This document shows positions 51,238 through 60,850 of a stretch of 64,000 nt of DNA, in pieces. The notes below the pieces were generated by a model. The model was not told the DNA's origin, made no database searches, and saw nothing but the letters and a program-made list of their open reading frames with translations. Position numbers and translations under genes: made by a program. The DNA comes from Kribbella amoyensis (GTDB lineage Bacteria; Actinomycetota; Actinomycetes; Propionibacteriales; Kribbellaceae): contig NZ_VIVK01000001.1 in the NCBI RefSeq assembly GCF_007828865.1, forward strand, positions 4,464,001 to 4,528,000, in the 5' to 3' direction. The first letter of the stretch is position 1; each line of letters begins with the position of its first letter.

Positions 51238-51864
51238 TCAGGCTTTCTTGGCCACGCGCTTCGCCGGTGCCTTGCGCGCGGGGGCGCGCTTCGCGACCGT
51301 CTTGCGGGCCGTGGTGGCCTTCTTGGCCGCGGTCTTCGCCGGCGCCTTCTTGGCGGCGACGCGCTTCGTCGCCGTCTTCTTCGCCGCGGTCTTGGCCGGC
51401 GCCTTCTTGGCGGCCACCTTGCGGGCCGGCGCCTTCTTCGCCGCGACCTTGCGGGTCGTGGTGGCCTTCTTGGCCGGCGCCTTCTTCGCGGCGGTGGTCT
51501 TGCGGGCCACGGTCTTCTTCGCCGTCGTCGCCTTCTTCGCCGGCGCCTTCTTGGCGGCGGTCGTCTTCTTGGCCGCGGTCTTCTTCGCGGGGGCCTTCTT
51601 GGCCACCGTCTTGCGGGCGGTCGTCGCCTTCTTCGCCGTGGTCTTCTTCGCCGCGGCCTTGGTGGCGGTCGCCTTCTTGGCGGGGGCCTTCTTGGCCACC
51701 GTCTTCTTCGCCGCACTCACCTTCTTCGTCACTGTCTTCTTCGCAGCGGTGACCTTGCGCGCGGCGGTCGTCTTCGCGGCTGGGGACTTCTTGGCGACAG
51801 TCTTCTTGGCGGGAGAAGCCTTTTTGGCTGTCGCCTTCCCTGCGGCTGCCTTCTTGGCTGGCAC
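51238..51864 (-). CDS. Histone H1-like Lys/Ala-rich DNA-binding protein
   Basis: A 208-residue protein made almost wholly of Lys, Ala, Thr, Val, Arg and Pro in [16 protein letters not shown] repeats, like the tail of eukaryotic H1 or of actinobacterial HupB, but with no HU-fold head. It should bind DNA non-specifically and compact the nucleoid. The GTG start has AAGGAGG at ideal distance. The repeats make the gene prone to copy-number change. Both strands show arginine-rich shadow frames that are not genes. Confidence 0.85.
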   Translation of the reverse strand: MPAKKAAAGKATAKKASPAKKTVAKKSPAAKTTAARKVTAAKKTVTKKVSAAKKTVAKKAPAKKATATKAAAKKTTAKKATTARKTVAKKAPAKKTAAKKTTAAKKAPAKKATTAKKTVARKTTAAKKAPAKKATTTRKVAAKKAPARKVAAKKAPAKTAAKKTATKRVAAKKAPAKTAAKKATTARKTVAKRAPARKAPAKRVAKKA

Positions 51865-52252
51865 TCTGCCTCCTTGGTGCGGCTGAGGAAAACCACGGTG
51901 GATTCCTCGTCGTCATGATGATGACAACAGTTGGTGCCCACGTAAAGCACCTGAAACGCCAGCAGGTCAAGGCCTCTGAGCCGTCAATTCGGGCGGTAAT
52001 GCCGAAAATCCTTGTGCAGAAGGGATTTCGGTGCACGTCGAGCATGCCGGACCGGCGGCAAGAAATGTTGGCGACACGCGCACGAACTGGCCGCTGTTGT
52101 GGGTCGCCGGCACGTTTTCGGTGAGTGTTGTCCTGGGCAACGTCTTGCCGGACGACCCGACGAACGGGTCGCGAAGCGCGCTGTGCGCGGTCTCGCGAAG
52201 CGTCCTTGAAGTGTGCTGTGATGCTGGTGCCAACGACCTTGTGAGGTAGCTG
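51865..52252. other. Intergenic region between the H1-like and BtuF-like genes
   Basis: 388 bp, divergent, with no convincing gene. Relatively AT-rich for this genome near 51,895-52,050. A 7-bp hairpin CGACCCG-ACGAA-CGGGTCG lies at 52153-52171, and the 10-mer TCGCGAAGCG occurs at 52169 and 52193. Either could be regulatory for the gene at 52253; no family match. Confidence 0.35.
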
Positions 52253-52999
52253 ATGACACCGTTGCGCGACGACCTGGATCTCGTTGTCGAGCTGCCTTCG
52301 CGGGTGCGCCGGGTGGTGAGCATCGTGCCGTCGCTGACCGAGTCGATCGCTGTCACCGACGCGTCGTTGCTGGTCGGTGCGACCGATTGGTGCAGTCATC
52401 CCGAAGACCTCGACGTGACCCGGGTCCGGGGTACGAAGAATCCCGACGTCGACCTCATCCGCCGGCTCGGACCCGATGTCGTGATCGCGAATGCCGAGGA
52501 GAATCGCGGCGCCGATCTGGACGCGTTGCGAGCGGCCGGTCTGGCCGTTTGGGTGACGTCGCCGGCAACGGTCGAACAGTCACTGGAATCACTGCGCCGA
52601 ATGCTCTCGGCAATCACCGGCACCGTGCCCGGCTGGGTCGACGAGGCCGCGGCCGTGTGGAGTCCGCCGTACTCGGGTCCGCGCCGGCGGGCAGTGATTC
52701 CGATCTGGCGACGACCGTGGATGGCGTTGGGCCGGAACACCTTCGCCGGTGATCTGCTGGACAAACTCGGGATCGACAACGTGCTCGCGGAATCCGCCGA
52801 CCGCTATCCGCGGTTCGATCCGGCCGAGCTGCCGGCGTACGACGTGGTGGTGTTGCCGGACGAGCCGTATGCGTTCTCGCCCGACGACGGGCCGGAGGCG
52901 TTCGGCGGTCCCGCGCACTGCGTGTCCGGCCGGCACCTGACCTGGTACGGGCCGTCGCTGGTCGGCGCGCGCGAACTGCTGAGCGGACAGCTCGCGTGA
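52253..52999 (+). CDS. Helical-backbone metal/cofactor receptor (BtuF-like substrate-binding fold)
   Basis: 248 residues of the periplasmic-binding fold class III: RRVVSIVPSLTESIAV at the N-terminus, then DLIRRLGPDVVIANAEENR and a C-terminal lobe with GRNTFAGDLLDKLGIDNVL, the pattern of cobalamin and iron-siderophore binding proteins. Unlike transport receptors it has no signal peptide or lipobox, so it should be cytoplasmic, and no ABC permease or ATPase is adjacent. Role therefore unknown. ATG start; ends 70 bp before a small Cys-rich gene with a possible iron box. Confidence 0.82.
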   Translation: MTPLRDDLDLVVELPSRVRRVVSIVPSLTESIAVTDASLLVGATDWCSHPEDLDVTRVRGTKNPDVDLIRRLGPDVVIANAEENRGADLDALRAAGLAVWVTSPATVEQSLESLRRMLSAITGTVPGWVDEAAAVWSPPYSGPRRRAVIPIWRRPWMALGRNTFAGDLLDKLGIDNVLAESADRYPRFDPAELPAYDVVVLPDEPYAFSPDDGPEAFGGPAHCVSGRHLTWYGPSLVGARELLSGQLA

Positions 53000-53033
53000 G
53001 CTGCGCCACGACCCTGCCGCCTCAGCTAGACGG

Positions 53034-53052
53034 TAAGGGTTGCCTCACCTAC
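53034..53052 (+). promoter_or_regulatory. Candidate DtxR/IdeR-type iron box
   Basis: TAAGGGTTGCCTCACCTAC matches 13 of 19 positions of the IdeR/DmdR consensus TTAGGTTAGGCTAACCTAA, keeping the AGG...CCT arms. It lies 18 bp upstream of the small Cys-rich gene, where such a repressor would block transcription. Alignment was by eye. Confidence 0.45.
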
Positions 53053-53070
53053 TCTCGCTGTGTGCCGACC

Positions 53071-53238
53071 ATGACCGCCAAGAAGAAGTGCTGCAAGGAC
53101 AAGCCGAGGTGCAAGAAGTGCCCGGTCGTCCTCAAGCGGCTGGCCGATGCCGGCTGCGCGGAGCGGCTCGACCTGCGCCACTACGTGGTCGACAAGAAGG
53201 TCAAGAAGAAGGTGCTGAAGACGGCGCGCGAGCGCTGA
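53071..53238 (+). CDS. Small basic Cys-rich protein
   Basis: A 55-residue protein beginning MTAKKKCCKDKPRCKKCPVV and ending in a Lys-rich helix (VDKKVKKKVLKTARER). The first 20 residues hold four Cys in a CC(x5)CxxC pattern, then a fifth Cys follows, suggesting a zinc or iron-sulfur site on a nucleic-acid-binding protein. Function unknown. An upstream GTG would add 4 residues; the frame is open further but upstream sequence is the iron-box region. The possible iron box suggests expression when iron is scarce. Confidence 0.72.
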   Translation: MTAKKKCCKDKPRCKKCPVVLKRLADAGCAERLDLRHYVVDKKVKKKVLKTARER

Positions 53239-53241
53239 GTC

Positions 53242-53739
53242 TCAGGACGCCTTGCGCAGGTCGATCGCGGAGACGGCCTGGCGCAGCAGTCCGGGGATGG
53301 TGATGTGCGCGGCCTGACCGGTCGCCTCCAGCGCGTCGGCGTCCCACCAGCCGTGCGCGCTGATCGTCTCCAGCTCCAGCTCCTCCTGGTTCGCGAACGT
53401 GACCTCGACGGCGTCCACGCCGACCGCGAAGAACGTCTGCCGCTGGATGATCGGGCAACCGCCCCACTCGAACTCGATCGTGTTCGTCGCGACCGGCCGG
53501 CCGAGCGCCTCGGGCGGCAGCACGATGCCGACCTCCTCGCGCAGCTCCCGGCTGCCGGCCTGGGCCGCGGTCTCGCCCGCCTCGACGCCGCCACCGATGG
53601 TGAACCAGTACGGCACGTCTGGCTTCAGCGGATCCCAGCCGTGCAGCAACAGCACCTTGCCGTCCGGTCGGACAGGCAGGACACGGGCCGTCGTACGCCG
53701 GACGACGGTGCCGGGCGGAGGCAGGCGGGAATCTGTCAC
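53242..53739 (-). CDS. Nudix hydrolase
   Basis: A 165-residue Nudix-fold pyrophosphatase. The Nudix box is GGGVEAGETAAQAGSRELREEVGI, matching Gx5Ex7REUXEEXGU with all magnesium-binding Glu residues present. Substrate unknown; relatives cleave nucleoside diphosphate derivatives such as ADP-ribose or oxidised nucleotides. GTG start (VTDSRLPPPG). It converges on the small Cys-rich gene with a 3-bp gap. Confidence 0.92.
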   Translation of the reverse strand: MTDSRLPPPGTVVRRTTARVLPVRPDGKVLLLHGWDPLKPDVPYWFTIGGGVEAGETAAQAGSRELREEVGIVLPPEALGRPVATNTIEFEWGGCPIIQRQTFFAVGVDAVEVTFANQEELELETISAHGWWDADALEATGQAAHITIPGLLRQAVSAIDLRKAS

Positions 53740-53846
53740 AGCTCAGAACGCTAGACGAACCATCCCGTCCTCCGACTCCTCACGCGGCGCGTCTCGTCCC
53801 GCCGTCCCACCAGCTGGGCCGCCTGCGAGGGTGAGACGATCGCGGT

Positions 53847-54752
53847 ATGACAGCGCGCATCGGACTCGGTCTGGCCGCCCTCGGCCGGCCCGGGTACATC
53901 AACCTCGGACACGACCAGGACCTGTCCGCCGGTCGCGCGGTGGACGACCTCCGCGCCCGGACCCACGAACTCCTGGACGCCGCCTGGGAGGCCGGCGTGC
54001 GGTACTTCGACGCGGCCCGCTCGTACGGTCTGGCCGAGCGCTTCCTCGGGGAGTGGCTGCGGAGAACCGGGCGCCGCGACCAGGTGACCGTCGGTTCGAA
54101 GTGGGGCTACACGTACGTCGCAGACTGGCGCGCCGACGCGGACGTGCACGAGGTGAAAGACCACTCGCTCGCCACCTTCGAACGGCAGTGGCCCGAGACT
54201 CTCGAAGCGCTGGGCGGTCCGCCGGACTTCTACCTGGTGCACAGCCTCACCTCGGACAGCCCGGCGCTCGCGGACAAGGCGCTGCTGGATCGTCTGGGCG
54301 AGCTCGCGGCCGAAGGTGTCCGCGTCGGTCTGTCCACGAGCGGCCCGCGACAGGCCGAGACGCTCCGCGCCGCTCTCGCGTCGAACGGTCCCTTCACGGC
54401 GGTCCAGTCCACCTGGAACGTCCTCGAACCGTCGGTCGGTCCGGCGCTCGCCGAAGCGCACGACGCCGGCTGGTTCGTCGTCCTCAAGGAAGCGGTCGCC
54501 AACGGCCGCCTCACCGGTCGCGCCGGCCGCACCCCGTTCACGGTCTTCGCCGGCCAGCACAACGCGACCCCGGACGCGATCGCCCTCGGTGCCGCACTCG
54601 CGAACCCGTGGACCGACATCGTCCTCAGCGGCGCGACCACGAAAGCTCAGCTGGAGAGCAACCTCAGGCCGGTGACCGTCGGCCCGACGGCGGAGTTCGT
54701 CCAGCAGCGCGACGAGTACTGGACCGAGCGCTCGGCCCTGCCCTGGATCTAG
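53847..54752 (+). CDS. Aldo/keto reductase
   Basis: A 301-residue TIM-barrel NADPH-dependent reductase. Family features: GLAALGRPGYIN at the N-terminus, RYFDAARSYGLAERFLGEWLR with the catalytic Asp/Tyr, SKWGYTYVADW with the Lys, FYLVHSLTSDS with the His replacement region, and a C-terminal cofactor loop IVLSGATTKAQLESNL. It reduces carbonyl compounds; physiological substrate unknown. Closest in style to the Tas/YghZ-like group of longer AKRs. ATG start. It faces panB at its 3' end (22-bp gap). Confidence 0.92.
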   Translation: MTARIGLGLAALGRPGYINLGHDQDLSAGRAVDDLRARTHELLDAAWEAGVRYFDAARSYGLAERFLGEWLRRTGRRDQVTVGSKWGYTYVADWRADADVHEVKDHSLATFERQWPETLEALGGPPDFYLVHSLTSDSPALADKALLDRLGELAAEGVRVGLSTSGPRQAETLRAALASNGPFTAVQSTWNVLEPSVGPALAEAHDAGWFVVLKEAVANGRLTGRAGRTPFTVFAGQHNATPDAIALGAALANPWTDIVLSGATTKAQLESNLRPVTVGPTAEFVQQRDEYWTERSALPWI

Positions 54753-54773
54753 GGCTAGGGCCGAGCGCTCGGA

Positions 54774-57158
54774 TCAGAAGGTGTGCTCGTCGGCGGGGAA
54801 GGTGCCGTTGCCGACTTCGGCGGCGTACTGGGTGGCGGCCTGGGTGAGGATGCCACGGAGGTTCGCGTACTGCTTGACGAACCGTGGCATCGGGCCGGAG
54901 CGCAGGCCGGCCATGTCCTGCCAGACCAGCACCTGCGCGTCGGTGTCGCGGCCCGCGCCGATACCGATCGTCGGGACCGGGATCCGCTTGCTGATCTCGG
55001 CCGCGACGTCCCCCGGCACCATCTCGAGCACCACCGAGAACGCGCCCGCCTCCGCCAGCGCGACGGCGTCGTCGATCAGACCGGCGGCCTGGTCGCCGCG
55101 GCCCTGGACGCGATAGCCGCCGATGCTGTGCTCGCTCTGCGGGGTGAAGCCGATGTGGGCCATCACCGGGATGCCCGACTGCGTCAGCTTCTCGACGGCC
55201 GGGACGACGGTGCGCCCGCCTTCCAGCTTCACCGCCTGGACGCCCGCCTCCTTCATGAACCGGACGGCCGTGTGGAACGCCTGCTCGGGGGAGGCCTGGT
55301 ACGACCCGAACGGCAGGTCCGCGACCACGAGGGCGCGAGGTGCCGCGGTGGCCACCGCACGGGCCAGCGGGATCAGCTCGTCGACCGTGACGCGGAGCGT
55401 GGTCTCGTAGCCGAACACGTTGTTCGCCGCGGAGTCGCCGACCAGCAGGACCGGGATCCCGGCCTCGTCGAAGATCTCGGCGGTGTACTGGTCGTACGCC
55501 GTGAGCATCGCCCACTTCTCGCCGCGGTTCTTCATGTCCCGCAGGTGGTGGACGCGGTACTTGCGCGGCCGCTTGCTGCCTTCACCCGTCGACGCGGAGC
55601 CACCCGATGGCGGGGTGCTGGAGGCGGTCGGGGTGAGGGGCTGGCCCAGGTTGCCGGTGGGAGTCGGGTCGACCTGAGCCGCGGGCTGGGCCCGGCGTGC
55701 CGCGCGGTGCGCCCTGATCGACTCGGTACGCACCTGGCTCGGCGCGTCCTGCTGCACGTCCGCCCGGCGACGCGCGCCGACCGGCTTGCTCTCCGATGCG
55801 GTGCTCTCGTACTCCGCGCTCGGGTCGGTCGGGTAGCCGTTCGTCGCCGAGTTCGACCGGGCCGGACCCTGCGGTCCGGTCTGCGCACCCGACTGCGGCC
55901 CAGGCTGCGAGCCCGACAACGCCTCAGCCTCTGCGCCGGCCTGCGAGCCTTGCTGTGATCCTTGCTGCGGCCCGGCCTGCGATCCCTGCCGGGACCCGCC
56001 CTGCGAGCCCAACGGCGACCCGGCTTGTGAGCCTGACGGCGAGCCCGACTGCGATCCTGCGTGCGGCCCTGACTGCGAACCTGACGGCAAGCCTGGGTGC
56101 GGGCCCGACGGCGCCGCGGCCTGCGATTCACTGGGCGATCCCGGCCGGGATCCGGCCTGCGAACCTTGCTGCGGAGTCGAGGGCGGCGCGGACTGCGCGG
56201 ACGACTGGGCCGAGGACGACTGCGGTGCCGCCGGCGGCGCTGTCTGCGGAGGAGTCGGCTGCGCCGCGGACGGCCGGTGCTGTTGCGGCGCGTGCGGGTG
56301 GTGCGGCCCGTTGCTGGGTGGCGGGGGAGCACTGCTCCCACCACTGAGCCCATTGCCGGCACGGCTCAAACCGTTGCTGCCGTGACCAAGTCCGTAGCTG
56401 CTGCCGTCGTCGCCGAGGCCGTTGCCGCCGGTGAGGCTGTTGGCGGAGCTGAGTCCGTTGCTGCTCAACCCGTTCGACGCCGACGGCGGCGTGTTGCTGC
56501 CTTGACCCGGGCCCGGGTTGTTCCAGCCGTTGCTGCTGGATCCGTTCGAACCGTGTGGCGCGGACACACCGTTGCTTCCGGGTGGTCCAGCGGGACGCGG
56601 TGCCTGCTGTGACGGTCCGCCTGGTCCCTGCTGCGGGGGTCTGTTCTGCGGTGCGCCGGTCCCGTTCTGCCCCGGCTGCGGTGCGAACGGACTCGGCCGC
56701 CCCTGCTGCTGCTGAGGTTGCGGTGGCTGGCCCTGAGGCGTCGACGGCCGGAACGGGTTGGCCTGCTCCTGGTACGACGACGGCGCGAACGGCGACTCGT
56801 CGTACCGCTGAGGGTCGGCCTGCCGGGACGGCTCGTCGTACGACGGCTGCTGGGGCTCGGCGGACTGGCTCGGGTACCCGCGCTCCGGGCCGGACAGGTA
56901 TGGCGGCTTCGGCACGTACGGTTGTTGCGGTACCGGGCCGCGTTCGTAACTGCGGGGCGCGTTCGGCAGGGACGGTGAGGGGTCGAGGCCCTCGAGTGAG
57001 GTGGGCCGGTCGCGCCAGCCCGCACCCGAGTCGTCGCCGGAGTAGCCGTAGTCGGCGCGCTCCTCGGTTGTCCGGTTCTTCGGTCCGGTCCCGTACGGCG
57101 CCGGCAGTTCGTCGTCGGCGTCGCCGTTGGTACCGGCCGACAGGAAGTTGTCAACCAT
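54774..57158 (-). CDS. panB: Ketopantoate hydroxymethyltransferase with giant disordered N-terminal extension
   Basis: About 794 residues. The C-terminal ~275 are a complete Pan[32 protein letters not shown], the Mg-binding region [11 protein letters not shown] and [18 protein letters not shown]. PanB makes ketopantoate from 2-oxoisovalerate and methylene-THF for CoA synthesis. The first ~515 residues are low complexity, rich in Gly, Ser, Pro, Gln and Asn: Pro/Gln blocks, then [10 protein letters not shown]-type repeats, then GSQSGSQAG-type repeats. The frame is uninterrupted with coherent repeat phase. Usual PanB is ~270-290 residues. Start uncertain (ATG 57158 or GTG 57221); a downstream start near the core would give normal PanB, but no ribosome site was seen. 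Confidence 0.88.
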   Translation of the reverse strand: MVDNFLSAGTNGDADDELPAPYGTGPKNRTTEERADYGYSGDDSGAGWRDRPTSLEGLDPSPSLPNAPRSYERGPVPQQPYVPKPPYLSGPERGYPSQSAEPQQPSYDEPSRQADPQRYDESPFAPSSYQEQANPFRPSTPQGQPPQPQQQQGRPSPFAPQPGQNGTGAPQNRPPQQGPGGPSQQAPRPAGPPGSNGVSAPHGSNGSSSNGWNNPGPGQGSNTPPSASNGLSSNGLSSANSLTGGNGLGDDGSSYGLGHGSNGLSRAGNGLSGGSSAPPPPSNGPHHPHAPQQHRPSAAQPTPPQTAPPAAPQSSSAQSSAQSAPPSTPQQGSQAGSRPGSPSESQAAAPSGPHPGLPSGSQSGPHAGSQSGSPSGSQAGSPLGSQGGSRQGSQAGPQQGSQQGSQAGAEAEALSGSQPGPQSGAQTGPQGPARSNSATNGYPTDPSAEYESTASESKPVGARRRADVQQDAPSQVRTESIRAHRAARRAQPAAQVDPTPTGNLGQPLTPTASSTPPSGGSASTGEGSKRPRKYRVHHLRDMKNRGEKWAMLTAYDQYTAEIFDEAGIPVLLVGDSAANNVFGYETTLRVTVDELIPLARAVATAAPRALVVADLPFGSYQASPEQAFHTAVRFMKEAGVQAVKLEGGRTVVPAVEKLTQSGIPVMAHIGFTPQSEHSIGGYRVQGRGDQAAGLIDDAVALAEAGAFSVVLEMVPGDVAAEISKRIPVPTIGIGAGRDTDAQVLVWQDMAGLRSGPMPRFVKQYANLRGILTQAATQYAAEVGNGTFPADEHTF

Positions 57159-57310
57159 GTCTTCATCGTCCCACCGTTGCGGAGGGTGAGCACCACCGGC
57201 TGTGCGTGAGCGGTCGCTCACGTCGTCGGCGGGCAGGCCGGAGCGATCCGGGAAGTCCTCGGCAGGACTCCACGGGCTGTCGGAGGAAGGGCGGTTCCGC
57301 CATGATCCAC

Positions 57311-59083
57311 TCAGTTGTCGGCCGCCTTTCGCGCGTCCTCACGCCAGGCGCTGGTGATCGGGAGCCGGCGGTCCCGGCCGAACGCCTTGTGGGTGATCTT
57401 CGGGCCCGGCGGGAACTGCCGCCGTTTGTACTCCGCCTTGTCGACCAGCTGGATCACCTTGCTCACCAGCTCCGGGTCGAACCCGGCGTCGACCAGCTCG
57501 GCACTGCCGCGGTCCTGCTCCACGTAGTCGTCGAGCAGGTCGTCGAGCAACTCGTACGGCGGCAGCGAGTCGGTGTCCTTCTGTCCCGGCCGGAGCTCGG
57601 CCGACGGCGGCTTGGCGATCGCGTTCGACGGGATCGGCGGCTGCTGGCCGCGCTTGCGCGCCTCGGCGTTGCGCCATTTCGCCAGCCGCCAGACCGCCGT
57701 CTTCGGCAGGTCCTTCAGCGGTGCGTACCCACCGACCGCGTCGCCGTAGATGGTCGAGTAGCCGACGGACAGCTCGGATTTGTTGCTGCAGGCAAGCACC
57801 AGGTGGCCGTCGGCGTTCGACAGCCCCATCCAAATCACCGCCCGGACCCGGGCCTGCAGGTTCTCCTCGGCCAGCCCGGTCAGGCCGAGCGTGTCCAGGA
57901 ACGGCTGCACCATCGGCTGGATCGGGATCACCCGGTAGTTCAGCCCGGTCCGCGCGGCCAGCTCGGCGGCGTCGTCGCGGGAGTGGTCGCTGGAGTACAC
58001 GCTCGGGTTGGAGATGCCGAAGACGTGCTCGGCCCCGATCGCGTCACAGGCGATCGCGGCGACCAGGGACGAGTCGATGCCACCGGACAACCCGAGCAGC
58101 ACCGACTTGAAGCCGTTCTTGCGGACGTAGTCGCGCAGCCCGAGCACGATCGCGCCGTACATCTCGGCCTCGTCGGACAGCCGGGGCGCCTGCGCGGCCT
58201 CGATCGGCTCGTACGCCGGCAGCGGCTCCTCGTGCAGCACGGTGTGCACGATCGCGATGCCCTCGTACTCGCCGTGCGGCGTCCCGGTCGGGGCGGGCAG
58301 GTCCAGGTCGACCACCATGCTGCCCTGCTCGAACTGCGGGGCGCGGGCGATCACCTTGCCGTCGGCGTCGGCGATCAGCGAGTCGCCGTCGAAGACCAGC
58401 TCGTCCTGGCCGCCGACGAGGTTCACGTACGCGAGCGAGCAGCCGGCCTCGCGGGCCCGCCGGGTGACGAGCTCACCGCGGAGGTCGTCCTTGTTGGCTT
58501 CGTAGGGCGAGCTGTTCACGACGAGCAGCAGGCCGGCCCCGGCCGCGCGGGCCACGGCGACCGGGCCGCCGTCCTGCCAGAGGTCCTCGCAGATCACCAG
58601 GGCGACGTCGACGCCGTGGATCCGGATCACCTGCAGGGTGTTACCGGGGACGAAGTGCCGGAACTCGTCGAAGACGCCGTAGTTCGGCAGGTGGTGCTTG
58701 ACCGCGGAGGTGATCACCTGGCCGCGGTGGATGACGGCGGCCGAGTTCGTCGGGGAGCCCTTCGGCCGGCCGAGCCGGTCGAGCCCCATCGCGGTCCCGG
58801 TCGCGCGGTCGAGGTACCCACAGACCACGACGACGTCGCCGAGTCCTTCCTCGTCGAGCCGTTGCGCGAGCCACCGGACCTTGGCCTGGGACGCATCCAC
58901 GAACGAGCCGCGCAGGGCCAGGTCCTCGACCGGATAGCCGGTCAGCGCGAGCTCCGGGAAGGCCACCACGTGCGCGCCTCGCTCGACCGCGTTGCGCGTC
59001 CACGCGACGAGCTTCTCGACGTTCCCGTCGAGATCACCGACCGTCACGTCGAGCTGAGCGAGAGCAAGGCGTAGCTGAGGCAC
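57311..59083 (-). CDS. nadE: NAD+ synthetase, glutamine-hydrolysing
   Basis: A 590-residue two-domain enzyme for the last step of NAD synthesis. The N-terminal nitrilase-type glutaminase has its Glu/Lys/Cys triad in [23 protein letters not shown] and [14 protein letters not shown]. The C-terminal synthetase has the PP-loop [21 protein letters not shown] and the later [15 protein letters not shown] motif. It adenylates nicotinic acid adenine dinucleotide and amidates it with ammonia channelled from glutamine. ATG start, normal length. It is followed by panB on the same strand after ~150 bp. Confidence 0.97.
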   Translation of the reverse strand: MPQLRLALAQLDVTVGDLDGNVEKLVAWTRNAVERGAHVVAFPELALTGYPVEDLALRGSFVDASQAKVRWLAQRLDEEGLGDVVVVCGYLDRATGTAMGLDRLGRPKGSPTNSAAVIHRGQVITSAVKHHLPNYGVFDEFRHFVPGNTLQVIRIHGVDVALVICEDLWQDGGPVAVARAAGAGLLLVVNSSPYEANKDDLRGELVTRRAREAGCSLAYVNLVGGQDELVFDGDSLIADADGKVIARAPQFEQGSMVVDLDLPAPTGTPHGEYEGIAIVHTVLHEEPLPAYEPIEAAQAPRLSDEAEMYGAIVLGLRDYVRKNGFKSVLLGLSGGIDSSLVAAIACDAIGAEHVFGISNPSVYSSDHSRDDAAELAARTGLNYRVIPIQPMVQPFLDTLGLTGLAEENLQARVRAVIWMGLSNADGHLVLACSNKSELSVGYSTIYGDAVGGYAPLKDLPKTAVWRLAKWRNAEARKRGQQPPIPSNAIAKPPSAELRPGQKDTDSLPPYELLDDLLDDYVEQDRGSAELVDAGFDPELVSKVIQLVDKAEYKRRQFPPGPKITHKAFGRDRRLPITSAWREDARKAADN

Positions 59084-59196
59084 GGGAGCACCTTACTGGT
59101 TGAGACGCGTCCGCGCCTTCACACCTGTGGACCGTTCGCCGGGTCCGACGACGGATCGGCGACGAAGGTTCGATCCGGTCGATACTTTCTGCGGCT

Positions 59197-60381
59197 GTGG
59201 CCCGGACCGGTGGTCGCTTGACTGAGTTTGTGACGACATTTCGGGAAGGGCCGACCGAGGTCCGGGAGCGCGCCCTCGGACCGGATCTGGCGCGCGGGTT
59301 CATGTTGCTGTTCATCGCGCTGGCGAACTCGCACTACTTCGTCCGCGGGACGTCGTACTTCGGCGGCTTCCCGCAGGACGGCGGGGTGGTGGACCGCGCG
59401 ATCAGCTGGACGATCGCCACCTTCGTGGACGGCCGGGCGTTCCCGATGTTCGGCCTGCTCTTCGGGTACGGCGTCGCGCAGATCGTCCGACGGCAGAGCG
59501 GCCGTCCCCGCGACACCCGGCGGTTGCTCTGGCGCCGCAGTCTCGTTCTCATCGTCCTCGGACTCCTGCACGGCACGCTGTTGTACGTAGGCGACATCCT
59601 CGGCGCGTACGGCGTACTGCTGCTGCTCGGCGCGTGGACGGTGCGGTGGAAGGACCGGTGGTTGTGGATCATCGCCGTCCTCGTCTTCGTGCTGACCGCG
59701 TTGCCGAGTGACGGGTCGCTGGCGATCACCACGGATGGGCCGGATGTCTCCATGGTGCCGCCGGACCTGGCGACCCAGTTCGTCGAGCGGATCAAGGTGA
59801 CGCCACTGATCGCCGCCCTCGGGCCGATCGGGTTCGCCGGTCCGTTCCTGATCGGTCTGTGGGCCGGTCGCCGCCGGATCCTCGAGTTCCCGGACCGGCA
59901 CCGGACCCTGCTCCGCGGTACCGCGATCGTCGGCATCACCGCGGCCGTCCTCGGGGCCCAGCCGGTCGCGTTGATGATTGCCCGGGTCATCGACCGGCAG
60001 GACCACCTGGACTACTTCGGCCCGCTGCACGACGCGACCGGCGTCCTGGGCGGCTTCGGGTACGCGGCCCTGATCGCGTTGTGGTCGATCCGTCTCGCCG
60101 ACGCACCCGGCCCGATCACCCGCGCGATCGCGGCGACCGGACAGCGATCCCTGACTTGCTACCTTGCGCAGTCGGTGGTGTGGACGATCGTGTTCACCCC
60201 TTACCTACTGGACCTTTCCGACGACCTCGGCATCACCGGCACCGCAGTCCTCGCGACCGCGACCTGGGCCGCGACGGTCCTCGCCGCCGACCGCATGAAC
60301 CGCGCGGGCTACCGCGGCCCGTTCGAGCTACTGATCCGCCGCTTCACCTACCGCTCGAAGCAGAGGGTGCCGTCGAGATAA
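59197..60381 (+). CDS. DUF418 family membrane protein
   Basis: 394 residues with about nine to ten transmembrane segments, e.g. GFMLLFIALANSHYFV, LVLIVLGLLHGTLLYVGDILGAYGVLLLLGA and WLWIIAVLVFVLTAL. The ALGPDLARGFMLL start, the FGLLFGYGVAQIVRR loop and the C-terminal TGQRSLTCYLAQSVVWTIVFTPYL match the DUF418/YeiB family, thought to be acyltransferase-like transporters or enzymes of unknown role. GTG start. A long AGAACCTCCGG hairpin follows the stop. Confidence 0.88.
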   Translation: MARTGGRLTEFVTTFREGPTEVRERALGPDLARGFMLLFIALANSHYFVRGTSYFGGFPQDGGVVDRAISWTIATFVDGRAFPMFGLLFGYGVAQIVRRQSGRPRDTRRLLWRRSLVLIVLGLLHGTLLYVGDILGAYGVLLLLGAWTVRWKDRWLWIIAVLVFVLTALPSDGSLAITTDGPDVSMVPPDLATQFVERIKVTPLIAALGPIGFAGPFLIGLWAGRRRILEFPDRHRTLLRGTAIVGITAAVLGAQPVALMIARVIDRQDHLDYFGPLHDATGVLGGFGYAALIALWSIRLADAPGPITRAIAATGQRSLTCYLAQSVVWTIVFTPYLLDLSDDLGITGTAVLATATWAATVLAADRMNRAGYRGPFELLIRRFTYRSKQRVPSR

Positions 60382-60383
60382 GA

Positions 60384-60435
60384 AGAACCTCCGGCCGTGG
60401 TTCGGCGTCGCAGGCCGTACCCGTCCGGAGGTTCT
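60384..60435. terminator. Hairpin after the DUF418 gene
   Basis: AGAACCTCCGG (60384-60394) and CCGGAGGTTCT (60425-60435) are perfect 11-bp arms around a 30-nt loop. It lies between the convergent DUF418 gene and the small secreted protein gene. The arm sequence is the same as in the IS481 regulatory hairpin at 23546-23602, though flanks differ. Confidence 0.65.
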
Positions 60436-60452
60436 CCGTCCGATCTACACCG

Positions 60453-60719
60453 TCAGCAGTACCAGTTGAACCAGTAGCCGCTCGTCGGCAGGTAGTAGAT
60501 CGGGTCGACCTTGCACAGGAAGCGCTTGAACTCGCTCTGCTTGGCCACACAAGCCGGCCGGTTCCACCCACAGCCCCAGGTGCCCTTGCTCGCGGTCACG
60601 ACGGGACCGGACGCGGCCGGTGTCGTCGTTGCGTGGGCGCTGGCGGCCGTGGCGACCGGCAGTACGAAGCCCGCGGCCGCGATACCGGCGACGGCGAGCA
60701 TGCGCTTGGCTCGAACCAT
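60453..60719 (-). CDS. Small secreted Cys-containing protein
   Basis: 88 residues with a Sec signal peptide (MVRAKRMLAVAGIAAAGFVLPV, then ASAHA cleavage). The mature ~58 residues have four Cys in C-x6-C-x11-C-x17-C spacing (GCGWNRPAC, FLCKVD, NWYC) and many aromatics, suggesting a compact disulfide-bonded protein outside the cell. No family recognised; possibilities include a bacteriocin-like peptide, an enzyme inhibitor or a surface protein. ATG start. The neighbouring plus-strand gene begins 130 bp away on the other side. Confidence 0.7.
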   Translation of the reverse strand: MVRAKRMLAVAGIAAAGFVLPVATAASAHATTTPAASGPVVTASKGTWGCGWNRPACVAKQSEFKRFLCKVDPIYYLPTSGYWFNWYC

Positions 60720-60850
60720 GTCCTCAACTCCTCAGGGGAAAAAGCTTGGACTGACTGCGGGGAAGCGAAGCAGTGCCGACTGCCGCCGAACTGTCGGCCC
60801 GCTGCCGTCGCGCCAGCACGAAGGCAGGGCGTAGGTGCGAGGCTGACGTC

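Noticed and set aside
51198-51716. Arg/Pro-rich open frames opposite and alongside the H1-like gene
   Set aside because: They are frame-shifted readings of AAGAAGGCC-type Lys/Ala repeats.
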